The position numbers and the translations under genes are program-made. The notes beneath the pieces are model-generated. The model was not told the origin of the DNA. It worked only from the letters and a program-made list of their open reading frames with translations, and searched no databases. From Synechococcus sp. PCC 7335 (GTDB lineage: Bacteria > Cyanobacteriota > Cyanobacteriia > Phormidesmidales > Phormidesmidaceae), in contig NZ_DS989904.1 of assembly GCF_000155595.1 (NCBI RefSeq), forward strand, positions 2,202,312 to 2,266,311: 64,000 nt of DNA. The letters run 5' to 3'. This document shows positions 36,126-45,352 of this stretch, one piece after another. Position 1 is the stretch's first letter. Each line of letters opens with the position of its first letter.

Positions 36126-36632
36126 GGTTCTTGCTCTTTCAGGAACGAAATATAGGGGTATAGATTTCTAGAGGTACAGAGACTTCATAGAGACTGACGT
36201 ATCCATCTCTATGAAGTCTTTCAACGATTGTTTTCAATTTATCAGTCGATCGCCGTAGTTTTCTGCGATCACTCCAACAAATATCTAAACAAAACAAATA
36301 TTTAAAGAAGTTGATTAAACAGAAGCTACCTAGCAATAGATAACGCGCTACCTTGTTGCCAACGCTACAGTTCGCCGCTCGAGTTAAGCGTCTGACTGCA
36401 GTCTGCGTACAGTCATGTATAGAAAAAGACATGTGAAAAACAGATACTTAGAGATGAAAATGACTGAAGATTGATGGTTAATCTAATCGAAAGTAAAAGA
36501 GTTGCAGAACTTTTGAGTTTTGCGCCGATAGGTAGATCGAGCACTCCTTGTAAGTTCATCTATTCAGCTTCCATTTACTTAGAGCTCGGCTGCTAGATTT
36601 ATGCGTTCAAGCTCGTTGCTAAGGTCGTGCTA
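36126..36632. other. Divergent intergenic region between island halves
   Basis: 507 bases separate the leftward metzincin-like gene from the rightward CHAT-CHASE2 gene. A 97-codon minus-strand frame (36139-36432) is open but lacks a ribosome binding site and family features, so it is not called. The promoters of both directions must lie here. No clear inverted repeat was seen. Confidence 0.5.
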
Positions 36633-39104
36633 ATGGACAAAAGGGTCACCCTAAAACTGAATGAAGGTAGCCTATCGTCAGGGTTTTCAGTCACTCTGCT
36701 AATCGGTGACGAGGGCGCAATGCCGTCTGTAGATATTTCAGGTAGACTGCCTGCCGCGCCTCACCTGCGATCGCTCTATCAAAAGTGGCAGCTAGCATAT
36801 CGAAACTTAGGAGGACCTAGTCGCCTAGAACCTGATTCCATCGCTTATAAGACCAACGTTTCGCTAATTGAAGACTGCGATGAACTCGCTAATCAGCTAT
36901 GTGTAGAGTTCAATCAGTGGCTGCGAGCCGATTCATTCCGTCATGTTCACAACAAGCTGCTAGAGCACCTCAACGCCACAGATGTGATTCGGCTGATCTT
37001 GCAGACCAACCCAGGTATCGTGCAGCGACTGCCTTGGCATCTGTGGGAAGTGTGCGATCGCTATCCCAAGCTAGAAATCACCCTCAGCGCCGCTACCTAC
37101 GAAAAAAGTCCTACCCTTAACCGTTGCCCTCGTAGCAAGATTCGTATCCTCGCCATCATCGGACCCAGCCAAGGCATTGATCTCAAAACTGATCAAGAGT
37201 TGCTCAACCGCCTACCCAACGCCGAAGTTCACTTTCTAGTTGCCCCCGATCTTGAAACCTTGAGCGAGCGTCTATGGGAACCCGAAGGCTGGGATATCTT
37301 ATTCTTCGCAGGTCACAGCGCTACTAAATCTCTCAAGGACTCTATTGAGGTATCTTCGGACGAAGCGCAACTAACGAATCTGGCTTCTCCCACCGATGGT
37401 GAGCTATACATCAGCGAGTCCACACCGCTTATTCTTTCTTCTCTTAGAAACCCGCTGAAAAAAGCAGTCGCTCAAGGACTTAGAATCGCCATCTTTAATT
37501 CCTGTGACGGATTAGGTTTGGCCTACGCGCTAGCTGAATTTCAGATTTCACAAGTCCTGGTAATGCGAGAGCCAGTTCCAGACCTAGTTGCCCACAATTT
37601 CTTAAGAGCCTTTCTAAAGGCCTTTTCCCAAGGCGAATCGCTAGCCCTTTCTGTTCGCGATGCTAGAGAAAGACTTCAGGTCTTAGAGTCCGACTTTCCC
37701 TGCGCTTCCTGGCTGCCAACTCTTTATCAAAATCCAGCCGAAGCGCCACCTACTTGGTCAAGCTTGCTCGCGTCAGCGTCTAGGCCGATTGAGGCGATCG
37801 CCTACCACCCGCTCCCTCGCGATCGCCTATCTAATCGTTGGTTCTTAGGGGCAGCCTATCTATTGGCAACGGCGGCGGTGCTGCTAGTTCGCTCTGTGGG
37901 GCTGCTACAGACAGAGGAGCTACGAGCGTTTGACCAACTGATGCGGCTGCGGCCTATGGAAAGCCCCGATCCGCGTTTAGTGGTGATTACCGTGACGGAC
38001 GCCGACGTGGCCGCGCAAGATCCAGAGGATAGGCGGGGATCGCTAGCTGATGGAGACCTATTGCGGCTGCTGACAATCTTGCAGGAGATGCAGCCCCGCA
38101 CGATCGGATTGGATATCTATCGCGACTATCCAGCCCGGAGAAACTTACCTGAGCTGGCAACCCGCCTAAGTGAGCAGAACAATTTCTTTGGCGTTTGCAA
38201 AAGTCGAGATCAGCAGGCAGATAGTGAGGGAATCCCGGCGCCGCCAGAGATGGCAGGTACGCAACGAATAGGATTTAGTGATTATCTGACTGACCCAGAT
38301 GGTGCGGTCAGAAAGCAGCTAGTATCGCTCGATCCCGATCCGGTGTCTCCTTGCACCGCTAGGTATGGTCTTTCCACACTACTGGCGTTTGACTATCTGC
38401 TCAAAGAGGGCATTGAGATTGAGTTTGGCGAAGATGATGTGCTGCGGATGGGTGATGTTTCAATCCGACCCTTTGAAGGCAGTGAAGGCGGATATGTAAA
38501 GAGTCCTGCTCAAGGCTGGCAGATGCTGCTGAACTATCGCAGTTTACCAAGACCAGAAGCGATCGCAGAGCAAATTACCCTTAGTGAAATCCTGTCGGGA
38601 GCAGTGGCACCTGCGGCTATTCGCGATCGCATTATCATCATCGGCACCACCGCTAACGGATTTAACGACGATCAGTGGCTGACGCCCTATAGCCCGGCCG
38701 TTGGAGAAACGAAAGGCGTCTTTATGCAGGCCCAGATGACTAGCCAGATGCTGAGCGCTGTTTTGGACGGTCGCCCTACTCTGACAACGTGGAACCGCTG
38801 GCTCGACTTTCTTTGGATCTTGGCTTGGGCAGGTATTGGTAGCTTGCTAATTGTTGCCCTTCGCAATAGCCGGAATCACTTTCTTGCTAAGCTGGCATTG
38901 GGGTTGCTAGTCAGCGAGCTAGCACTATTCGGCCTTTGCTGGTTGCTATTTTCAAGAGCGGCTATCTGGGCGCCCTGGGTACCTGCTGCGATCGCCCCTG
39001 TCGCTGTGGCTACAACCACACTCGCACTTGGCCACCCATCTTTGAGCCTCAATCGATCTTTTTATTCTGATCGTCTACCTAAGTCTATAGAGATCTCGTC
39101 ATGA
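36633..39104 (+). CDS. CHAT-CHASE2 membrane fusion protein
   Basis: An 823-residue protein with an unusual order. Residues 1-380 are a CHAT-type cysteine protease domain with H228 in FFAGHSA and C291 in IFNSCDGLG. A helix near 405-420 crosses the membrane, residues 428-730 form a CHASE2 sensor domain (DPRLVVITVTDADV, then RTIGLDIYRD), and three helices close the protein. This places CHASE2 outside the cytoplasmic membrane and CHAT inside. CHASE2 is normally joined to kinases or cyclases, so this is a ligand-controlled protease candidate. ATG 36633 was chosen because AAGG lies eight bases before it; GTG 36627 is an alternative. It overlaps the DUF928 gene by four bases. Confidence 0.88.
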   Translation: MDKRVTLKLNEGSLSSGFSVTLLIGDEGAMPSVDISGRLPAAPHLRSLYQKWQLAYRNLGGPSRLEPDSIAYKTNVSLIEDCDELANQLCVEFNQWLRADSFRHVHNKLLEHLNATDVIRLILQTNPGIVQRLPWHLWEVCDRYPKLEITLSAATYEKSPTLNRCPRSKIRILAIIGPSQGIDLKTDQELLNRLPNAEVHFLVAPDLETLSERLWEPEGWDILFFAGHSATKSLKDSIEVSSDEAQLTNLASPTDGELYISESTPLILSSLRNPLKKAVAQGLRIAIFNSCDGLGLAYALAEFQISQVLVMREPVPDLVAHNFLRAFLKAFSQGESLALSVRDARERLQVLESDFPCASWLPTLYQNPAEAPPTWSSLLASASRPIEAIAYHPLPRDRLSNRWFLGAAYLLATAAVLLVRSVGLLQTEELRAFDQLMRLRPMESPDPRLVVITVTDADVAAQDPEDRRGSLADGDLLRLLTILQEMQPRTIGLDIYRDYPARRNLPELATRLSEQNNFFGVCKSRDQQADSEGIPAPPEMAGTQRIGFSDYLTDPDGAVRKQLVSLDPDPVSPCTARYGLSTLLAFDYLLKEGIEIEFGEDDVLRMGDVSIRPFEGSEGGYVKSPAQGWQMLLNYRSLPRPEAIAEQITLSEILSGAVAPAAIRDRIIIIGTTANGFNDDQWLTPYSPAVGETKGVFMQAQMTSQMLSAVLDGRPTLTTWNRWLDFLWILAWAGIGSLLIVALRNSRNHFLAKLALGLLVSELALFGLCWLLFSRAAIWAPWVPAAIAPVAVATTTLALGHPSLSLNRSFYSDRLPKSIEISS

Positions 39105-40009
39105 AAGCCCCTCAGATGATTTTTTCGCTACTGAGCATATTTGCTCTGCTACCAATGGGTATCACTGGGCCGTACTCAGCTAGAGACTCAACTGGGGCTC
39201 GGCGTCATTTTACAGCGGGCGCTTTCGCACAGCTACCTCCCGTGCCAATCGAATTCACGATGCCTACTCCCCCCAGTCGAGGACGCCCTGGCGGTAGGCG
39301 TGAAGGGGGAGCGAATAGAGGTAGTTGCCATATTGCAGGTCAATTGCCGCTTACCGCGCTGGTTCCTTCTTTTGATACAGGTAGCCTAGTTGACATGGAG
39401 ACAGAGACAGAACTTTCACGGGCAAGTGCAACAGATAAAGAGGCCACGGAAATAAGGGCAGCGAACGATATCTTTAGTCTGACCACGCAGGCGCGTCCAT
39501 CGTTCTGGTTCTATGTTCCCTATTCGTTAGAAACAACGGTACTAGAGTTTGTTTTGCTAGATGAAGACAACAATACACTTTATCGAAACCTTCTATCTAA
39601 GGAGACTTCTAACGAGAACTCCACTAATGTTTTCGAGAGTAACAATCATGGCATCATTCAAATTACTCTACCTGACTCTGCTCCAGCACTTCAGCCAGAT
39701 ACGACCTACCATTGGTTCTTTTTAGCTTATTGTCAACATACTCCTAATTTCGTAGAAGGCCGGATAGCGCGGCAATCTCCCTTATCTACTGATAGTGCTG
39801 AGGCCCTAATGGTTGCTTCTCCTAGAGAACAAGCGATGTTCTATGCACAGAATGGCCTTTGGCAAGAAACGTTGACATTACTAGGTGAACGATACAGAGA
39901 AAATGCAACAGATCTTGAGATCTTGAGAGATTGGCAAAGTTTACTGAAATCCGTAAATCTAGAGCACCTGTCCGAACAGCCACTGCTAGATTGTTGTGAG
40001 ATGGAATAG
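39101..40009 (+). CDS. Exported DUF928 domain protein
   Basis: A 302-residue protein with a signal peptide (residues 1-20) and a DUF928 domain, a cyanobacterial family of unknown function. The typical parts are the proline/arginine/glycine-rich lead (RGRPGGRREGGANRGSC), the beta-rich core with RPSFWFYVPYSLETT and the end around DTTYHWFFLAYC. The start ATGA overlaps the CHAT-CHASE2 stop, indicating cotranscription and perhaps a shared pathway: DUF928 proteins are repeatedly found beside CHASE2 and CHAT genes. The domain may sit in the periplasm and interact with the CHASE2 sensor; that is inference. Confidence 0.88.
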   Translation: MKAPQMIFSLLSIFALLPMGITGPYSARDSTGARRHFTAGAFAQLPPVPIEFTMPTPPSRGRPGGRREGGANRGSCHIAGQLPLTALVPSFDTGSLVDMETETELSRASATDKEATEIRAANDIFSLTTQARPSFWFYVPYSLETTVLEFVLLDEDNNTLYRNLLSKETSNENSTNVFESNNHGIIQITLPDSAPALQPDTTYHWFFLAYCQHTPNFVEGRIARQSPLSTDSAEALMVASPREQAMFYAQNGLWQETLTLLGERYRENATDLEILRDWQSLLKSVNLEHLSEQPLLDCCEME

Positions 40010-40271
40010 TACTTTGAAGCGGCCGTATGGCACTGTGAAGCAGGCGCATGAAGCGGCAGTGAAAATTTCTCTTGACTATTCGCTTTTACCCCACTGGCCG
40101 CTCACTTTTTATACTGGCCGCGGGGTTTGATCTTTTTCGCTGCCTTCTATATCCATCTTCCATTTTGATAGCCAGTGTCGGGCTTCCCTACACAGAGAGA
40201 TATCTTGCCGGTAAAATGTGTTCTTCGTCACTAATATGAGAAGATCTTTGGATAGTTCAATTCGAAGATGA

Positions 40272-41201
40272 ATGGCATCGTCAAAACGCCGAAGAAAGCA
40301 AAGGCATGGAAGTTCCCTTAGAGGCGAACTCAACGATTTGGTACGTGGGCTCTGCGGTGGCTTTCTATTTGGTATTCCTCTGCTCTATACGATGGAGGTT
40401 TGGTGGATTGGCTCATCGGTATCGCCTCCTCAGCTAGCAGGTGTGCTGCTAACAACGCTGTTGGGCACTTATCTATTGAGCCGGACGGGTGGCTTTCGTA
40501 AATCGCAGGTAACAACTGAAAGAGAAGCAATTGAGGATGCGATAGAAGCACTCGCCCTTGGCATTGTTTGTGCGCTGTCAATGCTAGTTATCTTCCGCCA
40601 AATCACCTTCGATACTCGCTTAAGTGAAACCATTGGTCAGATTGTTTTTGAGAGTGTTCCTTTTTCTTTTGGCGTTGCGCTTGCTAATCAATTCTTACGG
40701 AATGCCGACAGCTCAAAAGAGTCAGACTCATCCCCTGCTGCTCAATCAGAATCTCCCCAATCAGAACTTAGTGAAATGGATCGTCTTTTTCCTGAAGATA
40801 ACCTAAACGAAACCATTTCAGACATTGGTGCAACCTTACTCGGCGCGCTGATCGTAGCCTTTAGCATTGCCCCAACCGATGAAGTAACTGTGCTGGTGGC
40901 TGCTATCGATGGACCTTGGCTGATGCTTATGGTTTTTGTCTCACTTTTACTGTCTTACGGCATTGTTTTTCAGGCCAATTTCACCCGACAAGAACAACGT
41001 CGTCTCCAGTCTGGCCTTTTTCAAAAGCCAGTGAGCGAGACCGTCTTTTCTTATTTGCTTTCGCTGAGCGCAGCAGCGCTAATGCTAGGCTTTTTTGGGA
41101 AAATTGATATCAGTGCCTCAGTCGATCTCGCTTTCAAACAAATATTGATTTTGGGTCTGCCTGCCACTATCGGCGGTGCCGCCGGGAGACTAGTCGTATG
41201 A
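40272..41201 (+). CDS. TIGR02587 family integral membrane protein
   Basis: A 309-residue membrane protein with about seven hydrophobic segments. It matches the TIGR02587 family of uncharacterised proteins: ELNDLVRGLCGGFLFGIPLL, VWWIGS, and AFSIAPTDEVTVLVAA near residue 200 are its recognisable parts. The long soluble loop (about residues 140-175) is serine/glutamate-rich. The stop overlaps the start of the TIGR02588 gene by four bases, and the pair is conserved together in cyanobacteria and alphaproteobacteria. No function is known. ATG 40272. Confidence 0.85.
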   Translation: MASSKRRRKQRHGSSLRGELNDLVRGLCGGFLFGIPLLYTMEVWWIGSSVSPPQLAGVLLTTLLGTYLLSRTGGFRKSQVTTEREAIEDAIEALALGIVCALSMLVIFRQITFDTRLSETIGQIVFESVPFSFGVALANQFLRNADSSKESDSSPAAQSESPQSELSEMDRLFPEDNLNETISDIGATLLGALIVAFSIAPTDEVTVLVAAIDGPWLMLMVFVSLLLSYGIVFQANFTRQEQRRLQSGLFQKPVSETVFSYLLSLSAAALMLGFFGKIDISASVDLAFKQILILGLPATIGGAAGRLVV

Positions 41202-41617
41202 GCCAGTTAGACTCAGACAAATCAGGCTCGCGCCAGCCAGACTCTCAATCTTTGACTGAACAGGTTAGCTTCTTTTTAGCTCTAGCTATTCTGCTCATCA
41301 TTGTTAGCTGTGTGGGCTATCTGTGGGTGAGTGATCGCACCCAGTCTCCCTCTATTTTAGAAATATCTACTCGCAGCACCGAACAGCGCCAAGCTAGCTA
41401 CTACGTTCCTTTCACTGTTACCAACCTCGGTGGCACAACTGCTGCTACAGTCCAAATCATTGCTGAACTTCGCATCGATAACGAGATTGTTGAATGGGGT
41501 GAGCAGACTATAGACTTTCTCTCTCGAGACGAAGAAGCCGAAGGTGCCTTTGTCTTCGTTCGCAACCCCAGTGACGGTGAGTTAACTGTTAGAGTCGCAA
41601 GCTACTCAGCTCCATAG
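41198..41617 (+). CDS. TIGR02588 family protein
   Basis: A 139-residue bitopic protein: one transmembrane helix near residues 26-45 (SFFLALAILLIIVSCVGYLW) and an extracytoplasmic beta-rich domain (residues 55-139) containing YYVPFTVTNLGGTTAATVQI. It is the standard partner of TIGR02587, and the four-base overlap supports translational coupling. Function unknown. Confidence 0.85.
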   Translation: MSQLDSDKSGSRQPDSQSLTEQVSFFLALAILLIIVSCVGYLWVSDRTQSPSILEISTRSTEQRQASYYVPFTVTNLGGTTAATVQIIAELRIDNEIVEWGEQTIDFLSRDEEAEGAFVFVRNPSDGELTVRVASYSAP

Positions 41618-41620
41618 ACC

Positions 41621-41649
41621 TTCTACTGCAACAGTTCAATTTAGTAGAA
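41621..41649. other. Stem-loop between convergent genes
   Basis: TTCTACT (41621-41627) pairs with AGTAGAA (41643-41649), a perfect seven-base stem with a 15-base loop, immediately after the TIGR02588 stop. It may act as a weak bidirectional terminator for this gene and the converging Rieske gene. Confidence 0.4.
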
Positions 41650-41726
41650 AGTGAGTTGTTGGCTATGTGTTTTAAGCTATGTGTCTTGATACGTTCCCTA
41701 ACTCAAATGGGCACTAATTATTCTTA

Positions 41727-43250
41727 CTAATTATTCTTGAAGTGCTCGAACTCATATCTGTAGAACAGTCGCTGTAGTCGCTGAAGCCCATAGCCCAGCG
41801 CCATCAGTAATCCAGCTAGAACCAGAGCAATCCAAAATTCTGTAGGCGGCATCGGCCATCTGCTTGCTACTGTTGGATCTAGAGCGGCCTGGAGTGCAGT
41901 TGTCCTTGCATCTACCATCAGCGCTATTCCAAATAAGAAGATAGCTGCCCCATAGGCTATCCGACGCACCCAGCCTATTCGAGAGCGCGCTGTTTGACAC
42001 ACCTGGCAGTTCTTCGTGTGGGTATGCCATACATCAAAGACTCGCTCCTTGTTGACATCAACAGGGGGCAACGTAGATGATGCTGGCCAAGGCACTCCGC
42101 CGCCCGCTCGTTTTGCTAGCCACTGCCGAAAGGCAATCACCATCTTGTCCTGCGGATTAGGCGTATAAACCTCTCGAATCCAAGATTTTCGTTGGGATTC
42201 TCGCTGGGCGACTATCTGTTCTTGATAGTGCAAGAACACCATATCCTGATGTAAAAATAGCGAGGCTAGGATATGGCTGAGCCAGGTTGGCATTGGCAGC
42301 CCAAAGAACGCTAATCCTTTCGGCGTTTTACCCGTGCTATCTTTCACTAGAATTTGCTGACCGATATGTCGGCACTGGCCGGGCAAAGTTGGAGTCGCGT
42401 ACAAAACTAAAATCAGCTGGGCACTACCTTCGAACTCAGTTGAGATCCGCATCAGACAAGGCGGCTGGAAATCGTGAGTAACCGTAGAGATGGTGTCCGG
42501 CGTCGGCGTGACGCTATAGGCAAAGCCACCTTGGGTTGTGACTTCTCGAAGCTGCGGCATGTCATAAAACTTGGGGCCAGTATAGCGATCGCCTACCAAG
42601 CCATGATGAGATACGGGCACATGGGCTGGGTCAGACACATTCTCCATGAAGAAATCCCAACCATAAGCTAAGTCGCGAAAGTTCCAACTGGCTCTAACTA
42701 CTCTATTCGAATCGCTATCTAGTTCAGGCACCGTGCGAGGAGCCCGCTGCTGGCTAGCTTGTTGCGCCGCCGCGCTGGAGTCTCCCCACACCCAGATCAG
42801 TCCTTGGCGTTCTTGGGTAGGATAGGCGGCTACCGCTGAGCGGGGATCGTTACAATATTTGGCTTCGGTTTTTAGGTCTTTAGATTGAGGAATGCGATCG
42901 CACTTTCCTGACCCATCAAAGCGCCAAGCATGATACGCGCATAATAGTCTGCCATCGGCTTCTATCCGCCCTTCTGACAAAGGCGCCAGGCGATGAGGAC
43001 AGGCATTTTCAAAGCAGCGCCAGGTGCCCGTTCCATCACGCCAGAGCACAACGTCCTTGCCCAAAAGCTGCATAGCATGAGGCCGCTGCGGGTCTAGATA
43101 GTCAGCGACTGCAAGTGGATACCACTGCTGTGTCCACTGAAAAGACTCTTCGGGGGATGAGTCTCTCACCAAAGCTGACTCATCGTATGAAGGACTTTCT
43201 ACCTTCGCCTGGGTAGGCCGAACATCTAGTTTATCCACAGCATTTGCCAT
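41727..43250 (-). CDS. Rieske oxygenase of the pheophorbide a oxygenase/Tic55 family
   Basis: A 507-residue non-heme iron oxygenase. The Rieske [2Fe-2S] motif is C84-x-H86 and C104-x2-H107 (NACPHRLAPLSEG, LCAYHAW). The mononuclear iron site is N204xxDxxH210xxxxH215, and a CxxC motif (C415/C418, NCQVCQ) of the PaO/Tic55 type is present. Two C-terminal transmembrane helices (about 430-450 and 470-490) anchor the protein. In plants this family opens or modifies chlorophyll breakdown products; the cyanobacterial substrate is unproven. The start ATG 43250 gives a 35-residue leader before the domain. Confidence 0.9.
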   Translation of the reverse strand: MANAVDKLDVRPTQAKVESPSYDESALVRDSSPEESFQWTQQWYPLAVADYLDPQRPHAMQLLGKDVVLWRDGTGTWRCFENACPHRLAPLSEGRIEADGRLLCAYHAWRFDGSGKCDRIPQSKDLKTEAKYCNDPRSAVAAYPTQERQGLIWVWGDSSAAAQQASQQRAPRTVPELDSDSNRVVRASWNFRDLAYGWDFFMENVSDPAHVPVSHHGLVGDRYTGPKFYDMPQLREVTTQGGFAYSVTPTPDTISTVTHDFQPPCLMRISTEFEGSAQLILVLYATPTLPGQCRHIGQQILVKDSTGKTPKGLAFFGLPMPTWLSHILASLFLHQDMVFLHYQEQIVAQRESQRKSWIREVYTPNPQDKMVIAFRQWLAKRAGGGVPWPASSTLPPVDVNKERVFDVWHTHTKNCQVCQTARSRIGWVRRIAYGAAIFLFGIALMVDARTTALQAALDPTVASRWPMPPTEFWIALVLAGLLMALGYGLQRLQRLFYRYEFEHFKNN

Positions 43251-43496
43251 AGCATTAGGGAGTTAGTTACGCACATGCTGCTCATTATATCGATCACTGC
43301 TTGTTGGGTATTGCGTGTCGCGTACCCGTGCTGGGTACGACATGTTGAGCGCCATAGAGATGTAGCCGTAGGCATAGGGAAAGTGAAGAGGAAGGTGGTG
43401 TCGTAATTCAAAGCGGCCAATCCAAAGCGATAAGTAAGCTGTTCTATCTCTGCTTGAGCCCAGTGGTGATTCGCGCTTAGTTGCAATCCGCTTTAT

Positions 43497-43841
43497 CTAA
43501 TGTCGATGGCCGAAGCCCCGGCGACCAAACCCCCGACGACGGAAGCCCCGCCGTCCAAAGCCTCGGCGACCAAACCCCCGACGCCTGAAACTTCGACGTC
43601 TAAACCTGCGATGTCCTTTGCTTTGACTTACCTCTTCGACCTTGGTCTTTTGATTTCCTGTTTGGTATTTAGGATCTGTTGCTTCGTAGGGGGTTTCAGA
43701 AGCTGTTTTTTGAGCTGCTAGCGGTTGAGTTGCTATAGATTGAGTGTCTTTGAGGGCCAGAGCGGCTGGTGCGGTTGCGCTTAGTATTGAGCCGAACGTA
43801 GCTGTTAGAGAAATTGTTGTCGTGAGTAAAATTTGTTTCAT
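43497..43841 (-). CDS. Small exported protein with C-terminal RRGFG repeats
   Basis: A 114-residue protein with a clear signal peptide (residues 1-28, ending near ALALK). The mature part is polar and ends with an arginine-rich tract built from six repeats of RRGFG/RRSF type between residues 77 and 112, closed by GHRH. The coding DNA is a low-complexity 15-bp repeat. The charge is strongly positive, so it may bind polysaccharide, nucleic acid or the cell surface. I do not recognise the family. ATG 43841. The plus strand opposite (43500-43721) is only a shadow frame. Confidence 0.6.
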   Translation of the reverse strand: MKQILLTTTISLTATFGSILSATAPAALALKDTQSIATQPLAAQKTASETPYEATDPKYQTGNQKTKVEEVSQSKGHRRFRRRSFRRRGFGRRGFGRRGFRRRGFGRRGFGHRH

Positions 43842-44056
43842 TAGGTGAACCTTTGACGCGATGGTCAGATCGCTTGTTACTTCTTAATCATGTCAAGGGT
43901 CCTAAGGGAGCGAATGATAATAGGCTGAGCGGGTATTAAAGAATAGTTAAACACTTTCATGGCACACGACTAGATTGACGTCTTAATTACAATCCGTGTT
44001 GCCTGAAATGCGCTACTTTGGGGATTCGGTGACAATCATTTTCTACGACGATATCT

Positions 44057-45352
44057 ATGCAGCCACCTAGCCGCCAGTTTAGTCATAAACCTAGTCACAA
44101 ACACATCGTTTTAACTTCTCATACTGGGAACTTAAAAGCGCAGCCACTGTCGATTAATTGGGGCCATCCTAATCCCAATGAGCGGGGGCCGATCATTGCC
44201 ACGCTAGGAAATCGCAGCCATCGCAACGCTATCGGCACCCATTCAGGTGGCTATGCGATATATCGAGCGCTAGCGATCGCTAGTGGCACCTTAGACCATG
44301 ATCATCGCGCTGATCTTACTAACACATCACCTACTGTCTCTATCGGTCCTCACCCTAGCTGGGGCATGCCGAACAAGATTGTTTCCCTCGACCCGTTTGG
44401 AACGCTTGATAACAATCTGTTTGCAGAACTCAGGGAAAAAGGCTATGACATCCGCCCCTCCATTGCAATCACGAAAGCTCACATCAACATTCCTGAGTTA
44501 CAAGAAGCGGTAGCAAGTGGGCGAGTGCAGATCGATGGCAAAATCATGAACCAAAAAGGTGAACTCGTGGTGACTAAAGCTGCGATCGAGCCGGTTTGGT
44601 ATCTGCCAGGCATTGCTCAGCGGTTTGGTGTGGAAGAAAGTGACTTACGACGAACCTTGTTTGAACAAACTGGCGGCATGTTTCCTGAACTGGTCACTAG
44701 GCCCGACCTGCAAGTGTTCTTACCGCCTATTGGTGGACTTACGGTCTATATTTTAGGTGATATTGACGCGATTACAGCTCCAGATCGTCCGCTGGCTGTA
44801 CGCATTCATGATGAGTGTAACGGCTCTGATGTGTTTGGCTCTGATATTTGTACCTGTCGTCCTTATCTGGTTCATGGCATCGAGGTTGCTGTATCAACCG
44901 CGCAAGCAGGCGGTGCAGGGGTAATTATCTATGCGCGCAAAGAAGGAAGAGCGCTAGGGGAAGTGACTAAGTTCTTGGTGTACAACGCGCGCAAACGTCA
45001 GGAAGGGGGCGATCGCGCTGATACCTACTTTACGCGCACTGAATGCGTTGCCGGCGTTCAAGACATGCGATTCCAAGAGCTGATGCCCGATGTCATGCAT
45101 TGGTTGGGCATGACCCGAATCGATCGGTTTGTTTCTATGAGTAATCTCAAGTACGATGCCATCGTTCAGTCGGGCATTGAGATTGTTGAGCGCATTTCCA
45201 TACCTGAAGATCTAATTCCAGCAGATGCCCAGGTTGAAATGAATGCGAAGATGGCGGCAGGCTATTTCACTGAAGGTGCAGTGCCCGATGAGACTAAACT
45301 GAGCCAGACTATCGGTCGGCAATACGAGGACGGTGCGGGGGAAACACCATGA
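44057..45352 (+). CDS. GTP cyclohydrolase II-like enzyme of the URC pathway (Urc1-type)
   Basis: A 431-residue enzyme, about twice the length of RibA. The GCH II zinc motif is complete in the form C-x10-C-x-C (DECNGSDVFGSDICTCRP near residue 253), followed by the catalytic part GAGVIIYARKEGRALGEVTK. The first half (1-200) with GTHSGGYAIYRALAIASGTL is specific for the URC1-type. In the URC pathway it opens the uracil ring after ribotide formation. The start of the URC4 gene overlaps its stop (ATGA), and uracil phosphoribosyltransferase follows. The set points to use of uracil as a nitrogen source. Confidence 0.88.
   Translation: MQPPSRQFSHKPSHKHIVLTSHTGNLKAQPLSINWGHPNPNERGPIIATLGNRSHRNAIGTHSGGYAIYRALAIASGTLDHDHRADLTNTSPTVSIGPHPSWGMPNKIVSLDPFGTLDNNLFAELREKGYDIRPSIAITKAHINIPELQEAVASGRVQIDGKIMNQKGELVVTKAAIEPVWYLPGIAQRFGVEESDLRRTLFEQTGGMFPELVTRPDLQVFLPPIGGLTVYILGDIDAITAPDRPLAVRIHDECNGSDVFGSDICTCRPYLVHGIEVAVSTAQAGGAGVIIYARKEGRALGEVTKFLVYNARKRQEGGDRADTYFTRTECVAGVQDMRFQELMPDVMHWLGMTRIDRFVSMSNLKYDAIVQSGIEIVERISIPEDLIPADAQVEMNAKMAAGYFTEGAVPDETKLSQTIGRQYEDGAGETP

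Noticed and set aside
36139-36432. 97-codon minus-strand frame next to the metzincin-like gene
   Set aside because: No ribosome binding site, no conserved motif, arginine/cysteine-rich composition typical of a chance frame; it lies in a likely promoter region.
40109-40333. 74-codon minus-strand frame before TIGR02587
   Set aside because: Antisense to the start of the TIGR02587 gene; no support from motif or ribosome binding site.
43226-43486. 86-codon minus-strand frame overlapping the Rieske gene start
   Set aside because: Overlaps the real gene by 25 bases in another frame and has no coding character.
43500-43622. Possible CRISPR-like array of short repeats
   Set aside because: The repeats are the 15-bp coding units of the RRGFG protein with no spacers of constant length.
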